This document shows, piece after piece, positions 57,531 to 64,000 of a stretch of 64,000 nucleotides of DNA (position 1 is the stretch's first letter; each line of letters opens with the position of its first letter). The DNA comes from Planctomycetota bacterium. Its GTDB lineage: Bacteria > Planctomycetota > UBA1135 > GCA-002686595. A program made the position numbers and the translations under genes. Under the pieces are notes generated by a model. That model was given only the letters and a program-made list of their open reading frames with translations, did not search any database and was not told the origin of the DNA. The DNA lies in assembly GCA_020638835.1 (NCBI GenBank), contig JACKHV010000005.1, positions 124,001 through 188,000 on the forward strand. The letters run 5' to 3'.

Positions 57531-57616
57531 TGAAGGGGAACCCCATCCTGCCGAGGCGCCCCGGGTGCAGGACGAGACCCCCGGCGCAGGACCGGCGGCC
57601 GGCGCGTCCGGGCGGC

Positions 57617-58975
57617 TCACTTGCCGATGCAGAACTGCCCGAAAATGCGGTCCAGGAGGTCCTCCGGCGTGGTCCGGCCGCTGATCCGGTCCAGCTCGGC
57701 GGTGGCCGCGCGCAGGTTCTCGGCGAAGAGCTCGAGCGGGGCGCCGGCCCGAAAAGCGGCCAGGCCGGACTCGAGGGTGCGGATCGCGGCCGCGAGGGCG
57801 TCGCGGTGGCGGGCGGAGAGCTCGCGGGCCTCGCCGCCGGCGCCGCCGGAGAGCCCCAGGCAGGCCTCGACGCGGCGCTCGAGCTCGGGGACGCCGCCGC
57901 CGCCCGCCGCCGAGATCGCCGCCCAGCCGGCCAGGCCGCGGCGCAGGTCCTCGGGCGGCTCCGCGGGCACGCCGGGGCGGTCGACCTGGTTCCAGACGAG
58001 GAAGCGGCCCGCGCCGGTGCCGAGGGCCTCGCGCTCCGCCGCGAGCTCCGCTGGCGGGCGTCCGCCGTCGACGACCCACAGCCGCAGGTCGGCGCCTTCG
58101 CGCAGCGCGAGCCCGATGCCCTGCGCCGCGCGCTCGACGTCTCCGTCGGCCGACTCGACGCCGGCGGTGTCCCACAGCTCGACCTCGCTGTCCCCCACGG
58201 TCCAGGTTCCGCGCAGCGCGTCGCGCGTCGTGCCCGCTTCGAGCGAGACGAGCGCCTCGCCGTGCGTCAGCCGGTTGAAGAGCAGGCTCTTCCCCGCGTT
58301 CGGCACGCCGACCAACACGACTTGCGGCAGGCCGCGCTCGGGTTCGCGCGCGCGTTCCCAGGCGAGGGCTTCGTTCAAGCCGCGCGACACCGCTTCGGCG
58401 CGCTCCGTCAGCTCGTCCTCGGGGACGTGTCCCGTGTCGGTCTCGTCGAAGTCGAGGCTCGCTTCGCACAGCGCACGCAGCACGTCGAGCTGCGCGCGCA
58501 GCGCACCGATGCGGTCCAGGAGTCCGCCGCCGAGCAACAGCGTCGCCGCGCGACGCTCGCCCTCCGAGCGCGCGGTGACGAGCGAGAGCACGCCTTCCGC
58601 GCGCGTCAGGTCGAGGCGTCCGTTCAAGAACGCGCGGCGCGTGAACTCGCCGGGTGGAGCCGGTTGCGCGCCCAGCTCGATCAAGCGCTCGAGCGCCGCG
58701 GCGACGAGCGGCGGCGAGCCGGGCAGGTGGAACTCGGCGACGTCCTCCCGCGTGTAGGAGCGCGGGCCGGGCATCAGCAACAGGAGCAGCGGCTGCGTGC
58801 CGCGTCCGTCGTCGAAGCGGCCCGGGTACATGCCGCGCGCGGCCGGCACGGGATCGTCTCCCGCCCAGACCGCCGCGAGCAGGCGCGACGTCTCGGGACC
58901 CGAGACGCGCAGCACGGCGCGCGCGCCCTTCCCCGGCGGAGAAGCGACCGCGGCGACCGTGGACCCGCTCGACAT
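57617..58975 (-). CDS. mnmE: tRNA modification GTPase MnmE (TrmE)
   Basis: 452 aa: N-terminal THF-binding domain (PGKGARAVLRVSGP, TREDVAEFHLPGSPP, PGEFTRRAFLNGRLDLTRAE), G domain with G1 VGVPNAGKSLLFN, G2 TTRD, G3 DTAGVE and G4 WNQVD (Gln in place of the usual Lys of NKxD), and the C-terminal LLDRIFGQFCIGK with the catalytic FCIGK Cys. With MnmG it makes the cmnm5 modification of U34 in tRNA. It lies 19 bp after yidC, same strand, as in the common rpmH-rnpA-yidD-yidC-mnmE order, here split. Confidence 0.96.
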   Translation of the reverse strand: MSSGSTVAAVASPPGKGARAVLRVSGPETSRLLAAVWAGDDPVPAARGMYPGRFDDGRGTQPLLLLLMPGPRSYTREDVAEFHLPGSPPLVAAALERLIELGAQPAPPGEFTRRAFLNGRLDLTRAEGVLSLVTARSEGERRAATLLLGGGLLDRIGALRAQLDVLRALCEASLDFDETDTGHVPEDELTERAEAVSRGLNEALAWERAREPERGLPQVVLVGVPNAGKSLLFNRLTHGEALVSLEAGTTRDALRGTWTVGDSEVELWDTAGVESADGDVERAAQGIGLALREGADLRLWVVDGGRPPAELAAEREALGTGAGRFLVWNQVDRPGVPAEPPEDLRRGLAGWAAISAAGGGGVPELERRVEACLGLSGGAGGEARELSARHRDALAAAIRTLESGLAAFRAGAPLELFAENLRAATAELDRISGRTTPEDLLDRIFGQFCIGK

Positions 58976-58994
58976 CGTCGTCGCAGGGGCGCCT

Positions 58995-60938
58995 CTAGCG
59001 CCGCTTGCCGCCGCGCGCCGCGGCCGCCTTGCGCGCTTGGCTCGCCTCGAGTTCCTTGATCTTCTGCCGCTGCGCTTCGGCGAGCTTCGCCATGAAGCCG
59101 TTCTGCTTCTTGGGCTTCTCCGTGTCGTCGAGCGGCCAGATCTTCTTGATCACGCGGATCTCGATGATGCCCCACGCCGAGCTCGTGATCATGTAGAGCG
59201 ACAAGCCCGCGGCGTAGTTGTAGAGCATGAAGCCGAAGGCGATCGGCATCCACATCATCATCTTCTGCATGCGCGCCTGCTGCTCGTCGGTCGGCGTCGG
59301 CATGGCGCGCTGTTGCCAGATCCACAGCACGACCATCAGCAGCGGGAGCACGTTCAGGTACTCGATCGTGCCGATGAAGGGCAGGTGCGTGTTGAAGTCG
59401 ATCCGCATCAAGCGGTCCGGCTCCGACAGGTCGTGGATCCATCCCATGAAGGGCTGTTGGCGCAGGTCGAACGAGAGTCGCAGCGCCGCGAACAGACCGA
59501 TGAAGACCGGGAACTGCAGGAAGATCGGCAAGCAACCGCCGAGCGGAGGGAAGGCGCCCTCCTCCTGCATGATGCGCGTCTGTTCCTGACGCTGCTGCTG
59601 CGGGTCGTTCTTGTAGCGTTCCTTGATCTCGTCGATCTTCGGCTGAATGCGCTTCATCTTCGTCTGGAAGCGCGCCATGGCCGTCTGCGAGCGACGGTTG
59701 ATCGGGAACAGCAGACCGCGGACGGTGAGCGTCATCAGGATGATCGCCCAGCCCCAGTTGCCGACGAGGCCGTGGAAGAAGCCGAGGATGCCGAGGATCG
59801 CGTGGGCGATCAGCGCGAACATTCCGAGCTCGGTGTCGATCAGTTCCTGCAGGTCGGGATTCGCCGCGACCATCTCGGAGTGGCTCTTCGGGCCGGCGTA
59901 GACGACGAGCTTCGTCACGCTGCGCTGCCCGACCGGCGGGACCACGAGCTTCAGGTCGAGGTCGGCGGCAACCGTGCGCCAGCCCTTGGTCGGATCGTGC
60001 TCGGGCTGCGAGCTCCAGTCCTCGTCGTAGACCGCGCGCCAGCTCGCGCCGTGCAGGGCGCGAGGATCCTGGCCTTCCGCGGGGAACAGGAAGAACGAGA
60101 AGTACTTGTCGTGCGCGCCGATGAAGCTCATCGATCCCGCGCCGCTCAAGTCGCCCGAGCGGTCGTTGCCGGGCTTCTCCTTGCGCACGTGCTGGCCGAC
60201 GACCACCTTGCCGTCGTCCGCGCGCCAGCCGACGCACGCGCTCGGGCCGCGGTACCACGCCGCGTCACTCGCGGGCACGCTGTCCGCGGTGACGAGGCGG
60301 AACTGCGCCGCGGGCGCGAGGCCTTCCGCGGAGACGTTCTCGATGCCGAGCTCGAGGTCGAAGGTGTGCGTGCCGGGGACCGCGCGGAGCGTCTTCGTGA
60401 ACACGACGCCGCTGCCGGGCGCGTACTCGAAGCGCACGCCGACGTCGCCGCCGCTCGCGTCCTTCAGCACCTCGTGCTTCCAGAGCGCGTCGCCCATGTC
60501 CTCGGTCAAGAGCGGGCGGGCCGACTCACGGCCGGTCCAGACGAGCGAGCCCGTCGGGCCGAGGTGCGTGTTCACCGAGCGCACGATCGTGACCCAGTGC
60601 GTCGGGTCGTGCTTCTCGTTGTCGCTGCGGTCGACCGCGTCGTAGTAGTCGGCGGCCAGCAGGTCGAGCAGCTGCGCGCCGCGGTTGGTGAACTCGGCGC
60701 GGTACGAGCCGTGCTCGCCGGGCGTGCCGATGTTCAGGACGAAGCGCTCTTCCGCGTCGGCGACGCGACGCTCGGCGCCGTCCTTGGGCGCGGCGAAGGT
60801 CTCTTGCACGACGGCCGGCGCGGAGGGTCCGGCGGAACCCGCGTCACCCTTCGCCGCCGCGTCGTCCTTGCGCAGGAGCTGGATCGAGACGATGGCGAGC
60901 GCCGTCAACAACAGGACGAAGGGGAGTCGTTTCTCCAC
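58995..60938 (-). CDS. yidC: Membrane protein insertase YidC
   Basis: 647 aa from a GTG start. An N-terminal membrane helix (PFVLLLTALAIVSIQLL), a large periplasmic beta-sandwich domain (about 30-360), then the insertase core: WGWAIILMTLTVRGLLFPINRRSQTAMARFQTKMKRIQPKIDEIKERYKNDPQQ with the essential Arg, EGAFPPLGGCLPIFLQFPVFIGLFAALR, TIEYLNVLPLLMVVLWIWQQ and a basic C-terminal tail for ribosome contact. The periplasmic domain is typical of diderms. Confidence 0.96.
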   Translation of the reverse strand: MEKRLPFVLLLTALAIVSIQLLRKDDAAAKGDAGSAGPSAPAVVQETFAAPKDGAERRVADAEERFVLNIGTPGEHGSYRAEFTNRGAQLLDLLAADYYDAVDRSDNEKHDPTHWVTIVRSVNTHLGPTGSLVWTGRESARPLLTEDMGDALWKHEVLKDASGGDVGVRFEYAPGSGVVFTKTLRAVPGTHTFDLELGIENVSAEGLAPAAQFRLVTADSVPASDAAWYRGPSACVGWRADDGKVVVGQHVRKEKPGNDRSGDLSGAGSMSFIGAHDKYFSFFLFPAEGQDPRALHGASWRAVYDEDWSSQPEHDPTKGWRTVAADLDLKLVVPPVGQRSVTKLVVYAGPKSHSEMVAANPDLQELIDTELGMFALIAHAILGILGFFHGLVGNWGWAIILMTLTVRGLLFPINRRSQTAMARFQTKMKRIQPKIDEIKERYKNDPQQQRQEQTRIMQEEGAFPPLGGCLPIFLQFPVFIGLFAALRLSFDLRQQPFMGWIHDLSEPDRLMRIDFNTHLPFIGTIEYLNVLPLLMVVLWIWQQRAMPTPTDEQQARMQKMMMWMPIAFGFMLYNYAAGLSLYMITSSAWGIIEIRVIKKIWPLDDTEKPKKQNGFMAKLAEAQRQKIKELEASQARKAAAARGGKRR

Positions 60939-60967
60939 GTGCGGTGAACCTCGCGGCTCTCTTTCTT

Positions 60968-61783
60968 CTAGCGGCCGACCAGCAGTCGGTCCGCGAGGTA
61001 GTCGGGTAGATCGGTCACGGCGCGGATGCGCGCGGCGGCTTCGAGATGGTCGTACTCGAGGCGCACGAAGTGCACGCTCTCGCCGTCGTAGAGGACGTAG
61101 CAGAGGCGGTGGTCCCCGTCGCGCGGCTGCCCCACCGAGCCGACGTTGACGATCGCGCGCAGGTCGCGGCTCGCGCCGAGCGCGTACGGACCGTCTGTAC
61201 CATTCGGGCGGAACAACCGGCCGTCCTGGTAGTAGACGGCCGGCACGTGGCTGTGCCCGACGAAGCAGACGTCGCGCTCCATCGCGGCGAAGTTCGCGTC
61301 CATCTTCTGCTGGTCGCGGACGTCGCGCGGAAGCAAGTACTCGCGCACGGGTTCACGCGGCCCGCCGTGCGCGAACATCGCGCGCTCGTCGCACGCCTTC
61401 GGTTGGATCACGTCGAGGTAGTCCCAGTACGCGAAGCTCTTGTCGCGCTCCCCGCGCGAGAGTTCCTCGCGGGTCCACTCGATGGCGGCGCGCGCCTTCG
61501 GGTTGAAGTCCTCGGCCGAGTTGAGCAGCGCGTGCTCGTGGTTGCCCCGCAGGCAGAGCCCGTCCTCGAGGGCGCTGCCGTCCGCCGGGTCGGTCGCCCC
61601 GGACTCCGCACAGAGCCGCATGACGAGGTCCAAGCACTCGCGCGGCTGGGCCCCATACCCGACCACGTCCCCCAGGCAGACGTAGCGACGCGCCCCGCGG
61701 GCACGTGCGTCGGCCAGGGCGACTTCCAGGGCAGGGACGTTGCCGTGGAGGTCGGAGATGATCGCGGTCAGGGGGTAGGACAA
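60968..61783 (-). CDS. Calcineurin-like metallophosphoesterase (YfcE/MJ0936-like), 271 aa
   Basis: Motifs: IISDLHGNVPAL (D-x-H), CLGDVVGYGAQPRECLDL (GD), LRGNHEHAL (GNHE), and FVGHSHVPA (GHxH), with a final NVGSVGQPRDGDHR block. Single-domain enzymes of this type hydrolyse phosphodiesters (e.g. cyclic nucleotides or phospholipid-like substrates). The start must be a TTG at 61783 because no ATG or GTG precedes the first strand closely. 29 bp upstream of yidC in the same direction. Confidence 0.85.
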   Translation of the reverse strand: MSYPLTAIISDLHGNVPALEVALADARARGARRYVCLGDVVGYGAQPRECLDLVMRLCAESGATDPADGSALEDGLCLRGNHEHALLNSAEDFNPKARAAIEWTREELSRGERDKSFAYWDYLDVIQPKACDERAMFAHGGPREPVREYLLPRDVRDQQKMDANFAAMERDVCFVGHSHVPAVYYQDGRLFRPNGTDGPYALGASRDLRAIVNVGSVGQPRDGDHRLCYVLYDGESVHFVRLEYDHLEAAARIRAVTDLPDYLADRLLVGR

Positions 61784-61882
61784 AGCAGGGGCTCGGTGGG
61801 ATTTGGGGGCGGAGGATTATCCAAGCCCCCTCCGCCGACGGCAAGCGCGGATGCCGCTCCGTGGCCCCGGCGCCCCGATTCG

Positions 61883-62728
61883 TCAGCCGCGGAGCAACGC
61901 GGGCAGCAGCGGCAGCAGCCCCAGCGCGACGAGCACGCCGCACACGGCGAGCGGGCCGAGGCCTCGGCGCTGCAGCGCGTGCGCGAGGTGGCGGCGGTCT
62001 CCGACCCAAGGCGGCTGACCGGCGGCGAAGCGCAGGATGGAGACGCGTGCGAGGTCGAGCGCCGGCAGCACGGCGAGCGGCCAGGCGGCTGGTTCGACGA
62101 GCACCGTCATGCCGAGCAGGTGGCTGCCGCCGTCTCCGAGGTACGCCCGCACCTCGCCGCTGCGGCGCAGCACGAGGTTCCAGGGCAGGAAGCCCAGCAC
62201 GGCCGCTCCCGCGGGTAGGCCGAGCACGCAGAGACCCGTCCCACAGAGCCCCCCGGCGGCGCCGTCCGCGTTGTCGAAGGTGTTCCAGAGGTTGCAGGAG
62301 AGCGCGGCGCCGAGGGCTCCCGCGACCGTCCAGCCGAGCGCCGGGAGCGGCTCGAGCTGCCCCCAGGTCGGCGCGGCGAGCACGACGCCGGCGAAGAGCT
62401 GCCCGCCGAGCTTCCACGCCGGCGTGAGCCCGCGCGGCAACAGGTCGTCGAGCACGCCGAGCAGTAGCGCGGCGAAGAGCGCCCACGCGATCGAGCTCGG
62501 GCTCGCGAACCACGCGGGCAGCGCGTGCGCGGACGCGCCGGGCGCGCCGACGATCCAGTAGCTCGTCGCGACGGCGAGGCCTCCGACGGGCGGCACGGCG
62601 CGCGCCTGCAGCTTGCGCGCGGCTTCCTCCCCCACGCCGCGATCGCCGAAGCCGACGCGTTCCGCGAGTGCCGCGTAGACGCCCGTCGCGACGAAGGCGA
62701 CGAGCGCGCCGGCGAGCAGCGGCCACAC
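61883..62728 (-). CDS. WecA/MraY-type polyprenyl-phosphate sugar-phosphate transferase, 281 aa
   Basis: Start GTG overlaps the nadD stop by one base. Family motifs: VPPVGGLAV (PP.GG), LGVLDDLLPRG (DD site), NLWNTFDNADGAAGG (N-x2-N-x2-D-x2-D-G), YLGDGGSHLLG and DRRHLAHALQRRG (HxH site). About eight to nine membrane segments. It moves a sugar phosphate (GlcNAc-1-P or similar) from UDP-sugar to undecaprenyl phosphate. The short size (others 320-360) is noteworthy: MraY itself would be in a mur cluster, so it likely starts another surface glycan. Confidence 0.83.
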   Translation of the reverse strand: MWPLLAGALVAFVATGVYAALAERVGFGDRGVGEEAARKLQARAVPPVGGLAVATSYWIVGAPGASAHALPAWFASPSSIAWALFAALLLGVLDDLLPRGLTPAWKLGGQLFAGVVLAAPTWGQLEPLPALGWTVAGALGAALSCNLWNTFDNADGAAGGLCGTGLCVLGLPAGAAVLGFLPWNLVLRRSGEVRAYLGDGGSHLLGMTVLVEPAAWPLAVLPALDLARVSILRFAAGQPPWVGDRRHLAHALQRRGLGPLAVCGVLVALGLLPLLPALLRG

Positions 62729-63357
62729 TAGCGATCCACCTCGCGGTACAGATCGAGCTCGCGGATGCGCGCCTCGACGCCGGGCGGCAGAGCGTCGTCG
62801 AGCGCTTCACCGCGCGCCAACCGCCCGCGGACCTCCGAACTGGAGCAGTCGACCGGCGGCAGCCGCAAGAAGCCGGCGCGCAGCGCGTCGAGCTCGCGCG
62901 GCTCGAGCTGCCCCTCCAGGCCGACCAGCAGTTCCTCGGGGTGCTCGCTGCGGTGCACGACGACCGGAACGACGAGGTCCAGCAGCTCGTGGACGCCTCG
63001 CCAGCGCGGGAGGCCGCGCAGGTTGTCGCTGCCGATGATCATCGCCGGCGGCGCGCCCGGGCGCTCGGCGGTCAGCTCGCGCACCGTGTCGAGCGTGTAG
63101 GACGGTCCGGCGCGCTCCAGCTCGCGGGCGTCGACGACGAAGTCGGGCTCACCCGCGAGCGCCAGCTCGAGGAGCTCCACGCGTCGCGGTCCCGGCGCCA
63201 GCCGCCGATCGAGCTTGTGGGGCGACTGCCGGGCCGGGACGAACAGCACGCGCTCGAGCCCCAGCGCGGCCCGCGCGGCCCGCGCGGCGTGCAGGTGCCC
63301 CGTGTGGACGGGGTCGAAGGAGCCCCCGAAGAGGCCCCAGCGCGGCGCGGCGGTCAT
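62728..63357 (-). CDS. nadD: Nicotinate-nucleotide adenylyltransferase
   Basis: 209 aa. FGGSFDPVHTGHLHAARAARAALGLERVLFVPARQSPHK is the nucleotidyltransferase N-terminus with the HIGH-like HTGHL. PSYTLDTVRELT, IIGSDNLRGLPRW and the C-terminal LPPVDCSSSEVRGRLARG (SSTxIR) follow. It makes nicotinate adenine dinucleotide from NaMN and ATP in the NAD pathway. ATG 63357 begins the first strand; the next gene overlaps the stop by one base. Confidence 0.93.
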   Translation of the reverse strand: MTAAPRWGLFGGSFDPVHTGHLHAARAARAALGLERVLFVPARQSPHKLDRRLAPGPRRVELLELALAGEPDFVVDARELERAGPSYTLDTVRELTAERPGAPPAMIIGSDNLRGLPRWRGVHELLDLVVPVVVHRSEHPEELLVGLEGQLEPRELDALRAGFLRLPPVDCSSSEVRGRLARGEALDDALPPGVEARIRELDLYREVDR

Positions 63358-63652
63358 CGGCGCCCCCAGCGCCCCCGGGCGGTTACTCGCCGCCGGAGTC
63401 GGGTAGAGGGGGGCGTCCCGCGCCGGGAACCCACCCCGCGCGACCCCTTGTCTGCTTGCTCCGTCCGCATCGCTCGGACCGCCGATCCCCGCTCGGGGCG
63501 GCGTTGACCCCCTAGGTAGCGGTCACTAGACTGACGCGCAATCTTCGTCTGCCGGGGCCCTCGTCCGGGCCGCGGACGTCGGAGTGCGTCGCCGGATCTC
63601 CCCTCATCGCGTCCCGGCGGTCGCTCCCCACCCACACCCACTCACCCCTCCC
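63358..63652. promoter_or_regulatory. Divergent intergenic region nadD / lipoprotein gene
   Basis: 295 bp without a gene. A good sigma-70 promoter faces the plus strand: TTGACC at 63504-63509, 17-base spacer, TAGACT at 63527-63532, about 120 bases before the lipoprotein ATG, giving a long leader. A small GC hairpin (CCGATCCCC.CGGGGCGG, about 63482-63501) precedes it. Confidence 0.55.
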
Positions 63653-64000
63653 ATGAAGTCGATCCCCCTCGTCGTCGCCGCGGGCGCCGCGCTCATCCTC
63701 GCGGGCTGCTCCGCCGGCCCCAGCCGCGCCAAAGATCACTGGTCCGCGCATTCCGTGGGCCCGCGCATGAGCCGCGCCTTCCTGGGATACCAGTCGGACG
63801 TCGACGGCGAGTACGTCGACTACCAGTGGAAGCAGAAGCAGTCGATCAACTACACGATCAGCCGCCACCTCCTGAACGACAACCCCGAGAACCCGTTCAC
63901 GATGTCGGCGGACACCCCGTCGACGCAGCGGCCGAACCACAGCCCCCTGCCGAACCCCTTCACCTACTTCCACGTCGAGTCGCTCGTCTACGGCGGCCTG
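63653..64000 (+). CDS. Lipoprotein of unknown function, 3' end outside window
   Basis: 116 codons are seen. The N-terminus MKSIPLVVAAGAALILAGC is a lipoprotein signal (lipobox LAGC, Cys19). The mature part (GPRMSRAFLGYQSDVDGEYVDY, then QWKQKQSINYTISRHLLNDNPENPF) is hydrophilic and I do not recognise a family. It is divergent from nadD, with a clear promoter upstream. Confidence 0.7.
   Translation, partial: MKSIPLVVAAGAALILAGCSAGPSRAKDHWSAHSVGPRMSRAFLGYQSDVDGEYVDYQWKQKQSINYTISRHLLNDNPENPFTMSADTPSTQRPNHSPLPNPFTYFHVESLVYGGL

Overview
The window is very GC-rich DNA (about two thirds or more G+C by eye) from a free-living diderm bacterium. Diderm signs are a GT9 heptosyltransferase, an outer-membrane phospholipase A, and several lipoprotein signal peptides. 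The gene mix (GlnRS, PrkA/YeaH/SpoVR, YfhO-like protein, large secreted unknown paralogs, lysine 6-aminotransferase) and codon use would fit Planctomycetota or a neighbouring phylum, but no rRNA or unique marker settles this. Nearly all genes are intact and tightly packed. I see no prophage, IS transposase, CRISPR array, rRNA or convincing tRNA.

Layout. 1-4 kb: surface polysaccharide genes (GT9, two methyltransferases, two glycosyltransferases) with a sirtuin heading the minus-strand operon. 4.8-7.3 kb: an SRPBCC gene broken by a stop codon, a phosphatase-like lipoprotein and two GNAT acetyltransferases. 7.6-11.6 kb: protein quality control (tig, clpP, clpX, clpS), facing glnS. 13.7-17.5 kb: three tandem paralogs of an unrecognised secreted protein, each with its own terminator. 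17.6-19.6 kb: DHH phosphoesterase and rlmN. 19.8-22.5 kb: lysine 6-aminotransferase and an aldehyde-dehydrogenase-like protein lacking its catalytic cysteine. 22.5-26.3 kb: rnpA-yidD, a TolB-like lipoprotein, an M28 peptidase with PDZ. 26.3-31.5 kb: an overlapping run SGNH, YfhO-like, MBL-fold, nitroreductase. 31.6-37 kb: an ABM-like protein and three glycosyltransferases. 37-39 kb: OPT transporter. 39-44.7 kb: prkA-yeaH-spoVR plus a Fe-S PD-(D/E)XK nuclease. 45-47 kb: glutaminyl-cyclase-like M28 protein and fatty-acid desaturase. 47-50 kb: an asparagine-synthetase gene disrupted by an internal tandem duplication. 50-61 kb: pldA, smc, a degenerate NrdD-like protein with two ATP-cones, nrdR with a NrdR box, mnmE, yidC. 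61-64 kb: phosphoesterase, WecA/MraY-type transferase, nadD and the start of a lipoprotein gene.

The most unusual signal is not a protein. Four of the nine convergent gene junctions (clpS/glnS, rlmN/lat, nitroreductase/ABM, OPT/nuclease) hold long palindromes. Three of them are single inverted repeats of about 94-151 bp that take in both flanking stop codons as exact mirror images. All four share the word GGYACSGTAC. They look like a family of giant bidirectional terminators or an ERIC/REP-like element targeted to gene ends. Other points worth checking are the three secreted paralogs with common upstream words, the cysteine-less aldehyde dehydrogenase beside lat, and the NrdR/ATP-cone pair.
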